Positions 1 through 9,069 of a stretch of DNA of 64,000 nucleotides are shown piece by piece. A model generated the notes under the pieces. It saw only the letters and a list, made by a program, of their open reading frames with translations. It made no database searches and had not been told where the DNA came from. The first letter of the stretch is position 1, and every line of letters begins with the position of its first letter. The DNA is from Legionella erythra (GTDB lineage Bacteria > Pseudomonadota > Gammaproteobacteria > Legionellales > Legionellaceae): assembly GCF_001467615.1 (NCBI RefSeq), contig NZ_LNYA01000003.1, positions 59,539-123,538 of the forward strand, given 5' to 3'. Both the position numbers and the translations under genes were made by a program.

Positions 1-90
1 TTTATCCTTTCCAACCTGCCGCCTCTTAACATTTCCTTAATAAAAATAAGGTTACATGAGGCCGCATCCAACGAAGAAGGAAAAAACCAC

Positions 91-915
91 ATGAAAGAAA
101 GTGCAGCTATTTTTTTAGCCAAAATAGAAAAAATCCTACCCAAAAAATCCGATCCCCTTCTGATTAAGAAGATTTTAATTGAGTTAAAACTGGATAACCT
201 GGATATAAAAGATAAAGAATTCGCCGAGTTTATAGCCAAAGCGCACATAGATAAAATCGACTTAACCAAACTGACCCTGCACCTTAAGGAAGCGCTGCTC
301 GCGAATGAACCCCTTTGCCAGCTCTTAGCCTTTATTGAAGAAAAAGGCTTGATTGCTGATGCCGACCTTGATGCTATCGCCTCGACACTTGAACTGCAAC
401 TGAACATGCTGCTCCTATTTGAAGCTATGTTAGTGACCATGGCTAACAGTAAACACTTTGCTAAAGAAGTGTACGATCATCTAGTCAAATTAAGCGGCAA
501 TCGATTTCCAGGCAACCCTCTCGCTGACTTTATTTTTGGCGTACCCTATAATGCCACCTTGTTTGAACGTAAAATGGTTTCCATCAAACCGGTCATGCTG
601 ACCGTCCTCTTCCACCGCTCAATGGGTGAAAAGAAAGAAACCCAGGAAGACCTTGACGATTTCATCCGAGAAAACGGTTTATCCGGTTCCAATGCCTGGA
701 TTGAAACAACTGAGCCGCACGTGGTATCCGGTAAAACAGTCCCGGTGATGGGGTTAAATATTCTTGAAGCCGCCTGGGAAGACGCAACCGGCCACGCCAG
801 GGACAACGGTGGTAAAGAAAATGCAGAATCCGCTATTGGGCTCATCCAAATCATGGAGCAGCAACAGTATGCCAATCAAATTACAAGGAAACACGGGTTT
901 TATCACTATTTTTAA
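91..915 (+). CDS. Hypothetical protein, N-terminal part of a frameshifted gene
   Basis: This 274-aa, mostly helical, soluble protein has no signal peptide and no motif I recognise. It ends at a TAA that follows a run of five T (909-913). Adding one T there would let translation run on through a frame that stays open to 1253, giving one protein of about 387 aa. The gene is therefore probably broken, or the base count is wrong. An AGAAGGA stretch just before the ATG serves as ribosome binding site. Its position beside other large uncharacterised proteins fits a Dot/Icm effector candidate, but no function can be assigned. Confidence 0.6.
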   Translation: MKESAAIFLAKIEKILPKKSDPLLIKKILIELKLDNLDIKDKEFAEFIAKAHIDKIDLTKLTLHLKEALLANEPLCQLLAFIEEKGLIADADLDAIASTLELQLNMLLLFEAMLVTMANSKHFAKEVYDHLVKLSGNRFPGNPLADFIFGVPYNATLFERKMVSIKPVMLTVLFHRSMGEKKETQEDLDDFIRENGLSGSNAWIETTEPHVVSGKTVPVMGLNILEAAWEDATGHARDNGGKENAESAIGLIQIMEQQQYANQITRKHGFYHYF

Positions 916-971
916 TCGGTAATCTGTTTCTTCATGCCAGTAAAAATAACCCTTTTTTCAAAAACTTTACC

Positions 972-1253
972 TTGCAGAATGCGGATATTATCTTTAAAGA
1001 ATGGGGTAAGATTAATAAAGAGTACGCTATCCAACAGCTGCACCAGCTTTGCCCCGAGGTACCTGCATCAGCTAAACCCTCTTTAGAAGACGTTTTCGGC
1101 TACCATACTCACCTTAATTTCTTAAAACACCTGTACAATTTTATCCGGGACTCCAGTCATTACCGTTTTACGGCTTCTTTTAAGAACCAACAGCCAGGGC
1201 CGCAATTCTTTGCACCAGTAAAAACGACCGGTCCCATGGTGTCTTTAAATTAG
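972..1253 (+). pseudogene. C-terminal part of the frameshifted gene at 91
   Basis: The TTG at 972 is only the first possible start; the same frame is already open from about 903, upstream of the previous ORF's stop. The in-between codons read LIGNLFLHASKNNPFFKNFT, which looks like coding sequence and not spacer. No ribosome binding site precedes the TTG. I read this as the tail of the preceding gene, thrown out of frame by a missing T in the T5 run. A hairpin at 1286-1307 follows. Confidence 0.55.
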
Positions 1254-1285
1254 GAAAAAGCAGAATCGATGAGTCTTTAATCTTC

Positions 1286-1307
1286 ATGGCCTGAAATCTC
1301 AGGCCAT
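1286..1307. terminator. Hairpin between convergent genes
   Basis: A perfect 9-bp stem (ATGGCCTGA / TCAGGCCAT) with a 4-nt loop lies between two genes that point at each other. There is no clear T-tract on either side, so it may be a weak bidirectional terminator or a processing hairpin. Confidence 0.45.
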
Positions 1308-1315
1308 CTCTGAGA

Positions 1316-2191
1316 TTACATTTTGTGTGATTTTAAAACATCCTGCTGGCAGGATTGCTCGCGCTTGGCCTCTGCAGTCGCCCAAAGGCTTAATGAATGT
1401 CCTGGATTGCCTGTCATGGTCGCGGCATATCTTGCCCGCTTACGCAGAGCGGAGTCGCCACATAATTCACCGCATTTGTCCATCATGGCATCGATGGTAG
1501 GCAATTTGAATGAATTGCTATTAGCCAGGCCACAACCAAAATAGGCATTATGAATTGAATCGGCTGAATCAAGCTCTCTGTCCTGAGCCAGATACAGTGA
1601 TTTCCAGAGTGAAAATACCGTACCCTCATACTGGATGCGCCATTCGTTTAAATCTTCATCCTTATTGATTTCAGAAAGCCAGCGGAGTAAATAAAAATAG
1701 CCATTGGCTACCAGCAGATAACCTGGGGTTCCATGCCGCTTTGCAAGCCCCTCCTGGTTGTAAAGGATGGCGGCAATATCCTGTATCAATTTCAGATCAG
1801 GCTTTTCGACAGCCATAACAATTTCATGAATCCAGGCTTGAGCGGCATGGATGGAGTGGACACTTAACGCCTGACTTAAGTACTCTTGATAACGCTTCAT
1901 GTCCCCTTGTGTTTTCTCACGCTGAGCCAACAGATAAAGCGTGTGCCCCACCGTTAAATCGGCGTCACATACCCCGTCCTGTGCTTTTAAGGCATATTTG
2001 CTGATTGCCTGTCGTCGCGCCTGCCAGAATCCATCCAACTCATTTGTTTTTAGAAGATCATAACTCTCCGGGTATTTTATACAGAACTCTGCGAGTTTGA
2101 TGGCGCTCCAGGACGCCAACCTGTCAATGACCGCCTCAAACGCTTTCGCGTGCAGCAAATCATCTATAGAAGGGGAACTTTCGTCTGTCAT
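1316..2191 (-). CDS. Hypothetical helical protein, effector-like
   Basis: A 291-aa soluble protein, rich in helices, with no signal peptide or transmembrane segment. The ATG at 2191 is chosen over the TTG at 2209 because GAGG sits about five bases before it. The spacing of helical pairs (for example around LTVGHTLYLLAQREK and ILYNQEGLAKRHGTPGYLLV) suggests a helical-repeat fold. It recalls the Legionella-restricted DUF5630 family, but that is from memory and uncertain. It stands alone, convergent with the gene at 91-1253. Confidence 0.6.
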   Translation of the reverse strand: MTDESSPSIDDLLHAKAFEAVIDRLASWSAIKLAEFCIKYPESYDLLKTNELDGFWQARRQAISKYALKAQDGVCDADLTVGHTLYLLAQREKTQGDMKRYQEYLSQALSVHSIHAAQAWIHEIVMAVEKPDLKLIQDIAAILYNQEGLAKRHGTPGYLLVANGYFYLLRWLSEINKDEDLNEWRIQYEGTVFSLWKSLYLAQDRELDSADSIHNAYFGCGLANSNSFKLPTIDAMMDKCGELCGDSALRKRARYAATMTGNPGHSLSLWATAEAKREQSCQQDVLKSHKM

Positions 2192-2344
2192 GAGTACCTC
2201 AATGGTCAAAACCCGGGAAATATACTCTAATTTAACTACAAATTAACATTCTTTGCACTTATTTTTCCCAACAAGAACAAATAAATATCAAATAATAACC
2301 TATATTTACAGTAATCCTTATTCTTCATACTCGATGAGAACAGC

Positions 2345-5038
2345 ATGCCCCTGTCAGAGCAAACCAAAATCAGCATCATTACGCGTTTTCTCACTGAAAA
2401 CAGTATTCCGCCATTGGATAAAGAACTATCCGATGAAGAAATAAAAACCATGCCCTTGTTTGGCAAACTGAGCAGCAGTCTCGATATGTTGGCTGATTTT
2501 GACCCCGTCGTTAATTTTTCTGCCTTGAGCGCAGATATCAATCAGTGGCAATTGCTATCCAATGTGCTAAAAAGTGGTCTTGGTCTTAAGGCAGGTAGCC
2601 CATCTACGATCGAAAAGGTAGATTATTCCGCCATGCGGGCCTATACCGATCATCATGCCATCACCCATCTACCGCAACCAGACTATTATCAGCGCGTGCC
2701 GAAGCCCAACCCGGGAGCTCAGCAAATGCTCGATCCGCTGATTGACAACGCCCGCAACACACTGGTCAAACTGCTTAAAACATACCCCGAATTTGAAAAA
2801 TTTGATCCCAATAACAACACAAACATCCAAAAAATTATGGAGATTCTTAAGGGCAATATCAAACAGGCGGAAACCTTTAACGATGACGTGAACCTTGAAA
2901 AATTCCGTACGCAACTGATGATATTAGAGGATTTATACAAAATTAATCAATTGAAAATCATCCAGATCCCCAATGAAAATGGCCCTGCTTTAAACTATTG
3001 CGAGCTGGCTGAGTCAGCCGGCGGAGTCACTGAAAAAGTGTCATTGATTAGCCTGTCTAAAGTCACAAGCCAATTAACCAGGCTGGTAACAGCCGCACCG
3101 ACCACCGTTAAGGATTACACCGATCATCGTAATGACTATAAACTCAGTACCCAGGCGATTTTAAAATTACCCAAGCACGGCAAGATTGAAGAGGTTCAGC
3201 GCGAAGCCTTAGCCCTTAATTTTTCGCGCCTCTGTGGTCTTGATACCACTCAATCCTCCATGGTGATGTATGGAGGCAAACCCGCCCTGTTTGTTCCTTT
3301 TGATGACATTCGGCTGCTTAAGGATTTCGCCCATGGCAAAGTGTTCAAGGCTGGATTGACTGGCTCCCAGACCTATGAACATTACTCCACCATTGACCCG
3401 GTCGGTTCTGGTTTGCAATCCAATGTTTTTATTCATGATTTTGGCAAAGGTTTTGGCATATTTTATCTTTGCAGCGATCCGGATTTTGTCGGCGGTTACA
3501 ATCAAAATAAAGCCTTGCGCAATAACCGCAGCCTTTTTATGTTTGATATGGTGGTCATGCCGGGCGATAAAATGAAGCTCGATAGCCGGTTAAGCCTTCA
3601 ACCCAATGAATTTTTGGTCAAACATACCCGCCATGGGCAAGGACGAAACCGTACCCTGATTGAAGATTCCTCGTTTCATGAAAAATTCAATAGCCTGATG
3701 ACCTTGATGCGAAACGATAATCGCATACTGGCCTATCTGGATTTGACCATCAGCAAACATGCCGCACACATTGAGGAGTTGAAAAAATCCCTGGACCATG
3801 CTTCCTCAGTCCAGGTGAAAGAAATAAAACAGGAAATCAAGCAGGTGGCCGCTTTACAAAAAGATGCCGAGCTTATCAAACAAAGCATGACCCAGCGCCT
3901 CAGCAAAATCATTGAGACATTTCCTGGCTACGACAAAATCAGCTATCACGGCCTGGCTAAAGGCCTTATCCTGGAAAAATTACTCAATAATCCCGCTCTC
4001 TTTACGGATGAAGGACGGCCCTACCGTAATCCCTGGACTTACCGCAACGAAATTCAGCTTACCTACATGAAATTTATCCCCGGGCAGGGTAAAGGCGAGG
4101 ACAAGGTGCTATTAAGCTTTTCATCCATCGTTGCACCGCAAATGGTTGGCTTTCTCAAGCGGCACGGGGCTCCTTCGTTAACCGTCGTTCCGCATCGCAA
4201 TGAATTTGAGCTCACCCACATGACCATTTCAGTGCAAGATTTGGCAGCTCTTCAGGAAAACATGCTTTACCCTGAAAATTATCTGGATGGACTTTTAAAG
4301 ACTGACTACCTTAATCTTAACGATTTACAGGCCATTGGCAACGCCTATGGCGAAGGGCACCGTACCCGCATCATTGACTTAATTCAGGATTACAAGCAAT
4401 TCATGGCCCAAACTGGCGAAAAAGAACCCAGTGTGCACAGTAAATTAAAAGCCATTAATACCGTGGATGCAGAATTGCTTGAATACAGGAATACAGCCAA
4501 AGACAAAGGGTTTGCCACTCATGTCCGTAAAAAATTTCAGTTTGAGATCCAGCAGCAATTGCGTAGCATGATTCCCTCAGAGGAACTACCTGACAACCTG
4601 GATGAAGCCTTCAGTGCCGCCTTGAAACTGGATCAGATTAGCACCTTCAATCGCGTCATGGAAACCGCCATAGAGACCAAACGCTGGAATTCCAAGAAAT
4701 TTAAACAATTTCTTCAGGAATGCATTACCCAATATCGACGAGCCACTGATCATGATTTGGCAATCGATGCCAGCAGCAAAGTGGCAAAGGCCGGCGGAGA
4801 AGCCATGAACATCTTTAAACTCCCGTTGAAAGCAGTCTTAGCCCCCGTGTCTACAGGCAATAAATCAGAAGATGACAGCCTTCATGCAATCGATCCGCTT
4901 GCCATTCAGCACCAACAGCTTGAAGAGCAACGAGAAAAATTAGAAAAAACTGTTTCTATGGCTAATACTAATACTAAAGAGGAGGAAGTAGACGATCTGG
5001 AGATATCACCGCCTACTGTCAATGTAGAGGTGAAGTAA
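2345..5038 (+). CDS. Large protein of unknown function, effector candidate
   Basis: An 897-aa protein without signal peptide or membrane segments. A stretch near residues 280-330 (EVQREALALNFSRLCGL, then GGKPALFVPFDDIRLL) resembles in outline the N-lobe of HipA or PI-kinase-like proteins, and a D...N...ED pattern follows around residues 400-440, but this is a weak visual match. Residues about 470-520 look like coiled coil. The last 25 residues are rich in Glu, Asp and Thr (EEEVDDLE), like the E-block tails of many Dot/Icm substrates. The ATG has only a weak ribosome binding site. Function is not known; effector status is inferred from size, tail and taxon. Confidence 0.6.
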   Translation: MPLSEQTKISIITRFLTENSIPPLDKELSDEEIKTMPLFGKLSSSLDMLADFDPVVNFSALSADINQWQLLSNVLKSGLGLKAGSPSTIEKVDYSAMRAYTDHHAITHLPQPDYYQRVPKPNPGAQQMLDPLIDNARNTLVKLLKTYPEFEKFDPNNNTNIQKIMEILKGNIKQAETFNDDVNLEKFRTQLMILEDLYKINQLKIIQIPNENGPALNYCELAESAGGVTEKVSLISLSKVTSQLTRLVTAAPTTVKDYTDHRNDYKLSTQAILKLPKHGKIEEVQREALALNFSRLCGLDTTQSSMVMYGGKPALFVPFDDIRLLKDFAHGKVFKAGLTGSQTYEHYSTIDPVGSGLQSNVFIHDFGKGFGIFYLCSDPDFVGGYNQNKALRNNRSLFMFDMVVMPGDKMKLDSRLSLQPNEFLVKHTRHGQGRNRTLIEDSSFHEKFNSLMTLMRNDNRILAYLDLTISKHAAHIEELKKSLDHASSVQVKEIKQEIKQVAALQKDAELIKQSMTQRLSKIIETFPGYDKISYHGLAKGLILEKLLNNPALFTDEGRPYRNPWTYRNEIQLTYMKFIPGQGKGEDKVLLSFSSIVAPQMVGFLKRHGAPSLTVVPHRNEFELTHMTISVQDLAALQENMLYPENYLDGLLKTDYLNLNDLQAIGNAYGEGHRTRIIDLIQDYKQFMAQTGEKEPSVHSKLKAINTVDAELLEYRNTAKDKGFATHVRKKFQFEIQQQLRSMIPSEELPDNLDEAFSAALKLDQISTFNRVMETAIETKRWNSKKFKQFLQECITQYRRATDHDLAIDASSKVAKAGGEAMNIFKLPLKAVLAPVSTGNKSEDDSLHAIDPLAIQHQQLEEQREKLEKTVSMANTNTKEEEVDDLEISPPTVNVEVK

Positions 5039-5069
5039 CAGCACTTTAAAAGGGACTTGAGGAGTGATT

Positions 5070-5627
5070 ATGCCGGTACATGAACGACGACAGCACTTTC
5101 GCATCGATGACCAGATTTACTTTGATTACAAGATCCTGCAGCCTGGGGGTTTTTTTTCTGATAAATCAATCACCGATGAGCTATTAGGGCAAAATGGCCA
5201 GCGTTACGTGGAAACAACCCAATATTTTCAAAGCCTTGACTACGAGTTGTCTGAACTCACTCAGGAAATCGCTTTGAAAGATCCCACCATGGCTCATTAT
5301 CTGAATCTTATCAATGCCAAAATTGACCATCTCGCCCATCACCTGTTAATTGGTGAAAAAATACACCTGCGCAAGGTCAATATCAGCTTAGGCGGTATGG
5401 CCTTTAAAGCCAAAGACCGTATCAAGGAAAAAACCCGTTTAAAAATAGTGATTTATACTAAACCCAAAATGGTACCTATTATCCTTGATGCCACGGTGGT
5501 TTACAGCCAGTTTTTAGGTGAAAGCATGTATAGAACCGCTGTGCAGTTTGAAACCTTAACGAATGAGCAGGAGCAATTGCTGTCGCAGCATATCATGCTG
5601 GCCCAGGTCAGATGCCGAGCGGATTAA
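5070..5627 (+). CDS. PilZ domain protein
   Basis: A 185-aa cytoplasmic protein. The N-terminus has the RxxxR element (RRQHFR, about residues 7-12) and the second PilZ element NISLGG lies near residue 108, followed by beta strands. These two elements bind cyclic di-GMP in canonical PilZ domains. Here they are separated by a roughly 90-residue helical insertion, longer than usual, so ligand binding is uncertain. The ATG at 5070 is preferred over the GTG at 5064 because GAGGAG sits five bases upstream. It follows the 897-aa gene by about 30 bp and may be cotranscribed with it. Confidence 0.8.
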   Translation: MPVHERRQHFRIDDQIYFDYKILQPGGFFSDKSITDELLGQNGQRYVETTQYFQSLDYELSELTQEIALKDPTMAHYLNLINAKIDHLAHHLLIGEKIHLRKVNISLGGMAFKAKDRIKEKTRLKIVIYTKPKMVPIILDATVVYSQFLGESMYRTAVQFETLTNEQEQLLSQHIMLAQVRCRAD

Positions 5628-5705
5628 AATTTAATCACTGCATTGCTGTGTCTGACACAATCCAGCATAATTTGCGCTCCTTTGTTGCTTATTGCAGGTA
5701 TTAAC

Positions 5706-5975
5706 ATGCCCAGACACGTCTTTTGTTCAAAATTAAATCAAGAAGCTGAGGGACTGGATACCCCGCCCTTCCCGGGAGAACTCGGCGAAAAAATCTATCA
5801 CCATGTTTCAAAACAAGCCTGGACCATGTGGCTTTCCCATCAAACCATGCTTATTAATGAATACCGCTTAAGCCTTATTGATCCCAAGGCACGCGAATTT
5901 CTCCTGAAAGAAATGAATAACTATTTTTTTGGCGAAGGCTCCGCCAAACCAGCCGGTTTTGTTCCTGAAGAATAG
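5706..5975 (+). CDS. yggX: Probable Fe(2+)-trafficking protein YggX
   Basis: An 89-aa protein with the family pattern: a conserved Cys near the N-terminus (VFCSKL), [15 protein letters not shown], and [17 protein letters not shown]. YggX proteins protect Fe-S clusters and the iron pool from oxidative damage; here that role is by family. The ATG at 5706 gives the normal family length; an upstream in-frame extension from 5643 would add an unrelated hydrophobic stretch and is rejected. It ends 7 bp before psuG, so the two probably share a transcript. Confidence 0.9.
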   Translation: MPRHVFCSKLNQEAEGLDTPPFPGELGEKIYHHVSKQAWTMWLSHQTMLINEYRLSLIDPKAREFLLKEMNNYFFGEGSAKPAGFVPEE

Positions 5976-5982
5976 GTGATGT

Positions 5983-6909
5983 ATGTTTCATGATTTGCTA
6001 ACTATCCATAGCGAAGTTTTCTCCGCCATTGCCAATCAACAGCCTGTCGTCGTCCTGGAATCGACCATCATTTCGCATGGCATGCCTTATCCTGATAACT
6101 TAGCGACCGCCCGTCTGGTGGAACAGCTCATTCGCGAAGAAGGCGCTATTCCGGCGACCATCGCGCTCCATCAAGGAAAAATTCATATTGGTATAGATGA
6201 GGAAATCATGGATGGCTTAGCGCAGGCTAAAGGCGTCATGAAAGCGTCACGCCGTGATTTAGCCTATGTGCTAAGTCAAAAGCTGACCGCCAGCACGACA
6301 GTCGCCGCCACGATGTACTGCGCTTATTTAGCGGGACTGCCCCTTTTCGCCACGGGGGGTATTGGCGGCGTTCATCAGGGAGTTTTAGACAGTTTTGACA
6401 TTTCGGCTGACATCATCGAGTTATCATCAACGCCATTAACGGTGGTTTGTTCAGGGGCCAAATCCATTCTTGATTTGCCCAAAACGCTGGAAATGCTGGA
6501 AACACAAGGAGTCGCGGTCGTTGGCTACCAAACTGACGAATTCCCTGCCTTCTACAGCCATTCCAGCGGCATTCCCCTGGTTCATCGTTTAGACAGCCCG
6601 GAAGCCATTGCCGATATGATGCACTACCAGCGCCGCTTAAACATCCGTAACGGCATTGTGGTCGCTAATCCCATCCCCCGCCATGCTGAAATTCCTGATT
6701 CGGATATCACACCCATCATTGAACAGGCACATCGTGAGGCTCAACACATTCAGGGCAAAGCGATTACACCCTATTTATTGCAGCGCATCAGTGATCTCAC
6801 CGCCGGCCGCAGCCTGACGGCGAACATTGAATTGATCAAAAATAACGCGATTTTAGGCGCCAAAATTGCCATAGCCTATCAAAATCAATTTTTAATAAAA
6901 AAATCATAA
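5983..6909 (+). CDS. psuG: Pseudouridine-5'-phosphate glycosidase
   Basis: A 308-aa enzyme, full length for PsuG/YeiN. It cleaves pseudouridine 5'-phosphate to uracil and ribose 5-phosphate, a step in salvage of modified RNA nucleosides. Recognised by VVLESTIISHGMPYPDNLAT near the N-terminus, then the TTVAATMYCAYLAGLPLFATGGIGGVH region and the ANPIPRHAEIP segment. The usual partner kinase psuK is not adjacent. It lies just downstream of yggX and is followed directly by the tRNA-Phe promoter. Confidence 0.93.
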   Translation: MFHDLLTIHSEVFSAIANQQPVVVLESTIISHGMPYPDNLATARLVEQLIREEGAIPATIALHQGKIHIGIDEEIMDGLAQAKGVMKASRRDLAYVLSQKLTASTTVAATMYCAYLAGLPLFATGGIGGVHQGVLDSFDISADIIELSSTPLTVVCSGAKSILDLPKTLEMLETQGVAVVGYQTDEFPAFYSHSSGIPLVHRLDSPEAIADMMHYQRRLNIRNGIVVANPIPRHAEIPDSDITPIIEQAHREAQHIQGKAITPYLLQRISDLTAGRSLTANIELIKNNAILGAKIAIAYQNQFLIKKS

Positions 6910-6917
6910 TCCAGTAC

Positions 6918-6946
6918 TTGACTCTGAATCGTTCTCGGAGTTTAAT
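6918..6946 (+). promoter_or_regulatory. Promoter of tRNA-Phe
   Basis: TTGACT (6918-6923) and TTTAAT (6941-6946) are separated by exactly 17 bp, close to the sigma-70 consensus, and place a start about 7 bases before the tRNA. Confidence 0.65.
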
Positions 6947-6959
6947 AGCAACCTCTTGG

Positions 6960-7035
6960 GGCCAGATAGCTCAGTCGGTAGAGCAGAGGATTGAAAATCC
7001 TCGTGTCGGTGGTTCGATTCCGCCTCTGGCCACCA
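6960..7035 (+). tRNA. tRNA-Phe (GAA)
   Basis: The 76-nt sequence folds as a complete cloverleaf. The acceptor arms are GGCCAGA and TCTGGCC, the anticodon GAA is at 6993-6995 in the loop TTGAAAA, the T-loop is GGTTCGATTCC, and the CCA end is encoded. It is the last conserved gene before an AT-rich accessory stretch carrying a recombinase remnant, so it is a plausible former integration site. Confidence 0.97.
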
Positions 7036-7358
7036 CGATTTCTTCAGTAAAATCATGGTGTTACCCCAAGCTAAATCACTTCGCTTACCTAACCCTTAAA
7101 ATCCATTGTGGGACAGAAAATCCAAACAGTCATAAACAAAACACCTTACTTCTTTGAGTTGTTTCTTTCTCTTTTCGATTATTGGGATTGCGCAGTAACG
7201 CAAGAACGACCCCACTCTTCTGTTAATAAAATTTACTCTGATACAAAGCTCAACCATTAGACTATCATACGGGCTTTTCGGAATATCATCTTGGATTTCT
7301 CGGGTAATTGTTGGCTATTTTTCAAAGGTTTTACAAGATCTTAAAGTTATAAGAAGCG
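7036..7358. other. Gap downstream of tRNA-Phe
   Basis: No gene, RNA or convincing terminator is visible in this 323-bp stretch. It is AT-rich and marks the left edge of the hipBA accessory region. I looked for a second copy of the tRNA 3' end that could mark an attachment site and found none. Confidence 0.5.
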
Positions 7359-8672
7359 CTAGAGTTCCATTGAATGAATGTGTTCACTCTGCTCTAATAA
7401 ATGCTTACATCGCTTAATGACAATTTCCTGATATTTTTTTAAATATTTTGCTTCTTTATCATTAATCAAAATAAGTCTGATTTCTTCTTGCAAAGCAACA
7501 GTTACTTTTCCAATCAAATATTTTAAACGTTTAGCTACTAATAATCTTGGCAACTGGCATGTATCTGCAAAATCAGCCAACTGATAAGCATTAATATTAT
7601 TCCCTTCAAATTCATCCCCTAGTGCCATCGCCAAGCCATGCTCAAATTCAGGATACATTTTTATATTAACTAAATCATAAAATGGTGCGAGAGAAATGCC
7701 GTTAGCCCCAACAAAAAAACTGAGATTTTTACCGTGAGCATCGCAATTAAATATCAAGATATTAAATAAAACCCAGTCAAGTATTTGTTGCCTGGTTTTT
7801 GCAGGATTGATACATTGATTTGCAAAATCAAATAGCTTGGGCAAACTTACCCCATCTCTTATATTGGCCACATCTCGGCTATTTCCAAAATTCTGCTCAT
7901 ACTTATATTCCGGAGGTAAATTCAATGCCTGGCAACCATCTATTACGTGGCGTCTTTGCACTCTATTTGTGGTAATCATTTTCCTATCAAAACGCTCCAC
8001 CAATAAAGCAGGATGCTGACCAAAGCGTTTCAACTGAACATTAGCAACATTCAATGAACAGCGTTTAGCGAGCTGCATACTTAGATATTCATTTAAAACT
8101 AAATAAGATAATTTTTGTTTTTCAAATTTAAGAATATGGGTAGAACACAAGCTGCCTTCTCCAAAACCAAGTTGCTCTTCTTTATTTAACACCACGTTAA
8201 TTTTATCTTGTACTCCAGCAACTGAAAGACGTGGTTTTCCATCCCAAACCATTAAACTATAGAGATCACGATTATTTAAACGCTCTTCTAACTCCTCCTG
8301 AGTTATCAGTCGAAAATTCGCATGTTTAGGAAGTTCTTGATGTGATGGCAAGATCACTAATGATCCAGGTGTATCCAATCCTAAAGCTTGAATAAGTCCA
8401 AATGTATTATATTTACTTAAATGAAAAATATTGACTAATACTTCTAAAGGATTTCCTTCGGGTAATAAATTTCGCAGAAATCGCTGCACATTTAATGGTG
8501 GAATATCTTCATCTAAAGGTAAGTGTGGAGAAACAGCATATCCTGTCTTTTGCCAATGGGCATTATAATTCCAATACAATTGATCTTCGATAAGCGTGAT
8601 ATGGGCTATTTGATATTCTCCCTGATAGACATCCAAGTCCTGCTTATCTCCAATCATTTTCATCCTCACCAT
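7359..8672 (-). CDS. hipA: HipA-family serine/threonine kinase toxin
   Basis: A 437-aa HipA-like kinase; relatives phosphorylate targets such as glutamyl-tRNA synthetase and induce growth arrest. The order is an N-terminal HipA_N1-like region (FLRNLLPEGNPLEVL, residues about 65-80), the Gly-rich loop SVAGVQDK (about 150), the E-helix and hinge (HPALLVERFDR), the catalytic loop NCDAHGKN (about 310) and the metal-binding YDL. All key kinase residues are present, so it should be active. It overlaps the upstream hipB by 29 bp, which indicates translational coupling. The ATG at 8672 could be replaced by the ATGs at 8663 or 8657, which would shorten it slightly. Confidence 0.9.
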   Translation of the reverse strand: MVRMKMIGDKQDLDVYQGEYQIAHITLIEDQLYWNYNAHWQKTGYAVSPHLPLDEDIPPLNVQRFLRNLLPEGNPLEVLVNIFHLSKYNTFGLIQALGLDTPGSLVILPSHQELPKHANFRLITQEELEERLNNRDLYSLMVWDGKPRLSVAGVQDKINVVLNKEEQLGFGEGSLCSTHILKFEKQKLSYLVLNEYLSMQLAKRCSLNVANVQLKRFGQHPALLVERFDRKMITTNRVQRRHVIDGCQALNLPPEYKYEQNFGNSRDVANIRDGVSLPKLFDFANQCINPAKTRQQILDWVLFNILIFNCDAHGKNLSFFVGANGISLAPFYDLVNIKMYPEFEHGLAMALGDEFEGNNINAYQLADFADTCQLPRLLVAKRLKYLIGKVTVALQEEIRLILINDKEAKYLKKYQEIVIKRCKHLLEQSEHIHSMEL

Positions 8673-8925
8673 TTTCCATCCATGGCTTTATGTACAGATT
8701 TATTCCTAAACCGGAACAAATCTGTAACACACTTGCCAATCGACAGTTCGATTGCCCATGTTCGATTTTCATAAAGGTTTCTTTGGCTACACCACACAAA
8801 GCAGCCGCATCCTCTAGCCGTAAATCACTTTGAGTTCGGCGTGCTTTAATGACTTCCCCTAACAATTCTACGGTTAACGGCTGTTGAAGGTTGGGAGTCT
8901 TTAATTTTTTAATTTGCTTGGCCAT
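8644..8925 (-). CDS. hipB: HipB-family antitoxin and repressor
   Basis: A 93-aa protein with a helix-turn-helix of the Xre/HipB type at about residues 25-75 (LEDAAALCGVAKETFMKIEHGQ). It should bind HipA and repress the operon. It is the first gene of the hipBA pair; three palindromic sites lie just upstream (8929-9046). The C-terminal tail continues through the overlap with hipA. The pair is AT-rich compared with psuG, which suggests horizontal origin. Confidence 0.9.
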   Translation of the reverse strand: MAKQIKKLKTPNLQQPLTVELLGEVIKARRTQSDLRLEDAAALCGVAKETFMKIEHGQSNCRLASVLQICSGLGINLYIKPWMENGEDENDWR

Positions 8926-8928
8926 ATA

Positions 8929-9046
8929 ATCCTACTAGAGTAGACTTAATATAAGAATTTCGATTTAATTATTCATTAATCCTATTATAGTAGGATTAAA
9001 TTTAAAAATACAATAACAACCGATTAAAATCCTAACGAAACAGGAT
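8929..9046 (-). promoter_or_regulatory. Three evenly spaced HipB-type operators
   Basis: Three sites share ATCC-N10-GGAT: 8929-8946 (right half imperfect, GACT), 8979-8996 (best, within an 8-bp perfect inverted repeat TAATCCTA/TAGGATTA) and 9029-9046. Their starts are exactly 50 bp apart. E. coli HipB binds the related TATCC-N8-GGATA. They cover the hipBA promoter region from one base pair beyond the start codon, so autoregulation by HipB is the natural reading. Confidence 0.75.
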
Positions 9047-9069
9047 TATAGTAAAGATAATAGGTACTT

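Noticed and set aside
5643-5705. Hydrophobic N-terminal extension of YggX that could look like a signal peptide
   Set aside because: The family starts at MPRHVFC and is cytoplasmic; the extension has no ribosome binding site.
6918-7157. 79-codon plus-strand ORF
   Set aside because: It runs across the tRNA-Phe promoter and gene and has no protein-like composition.
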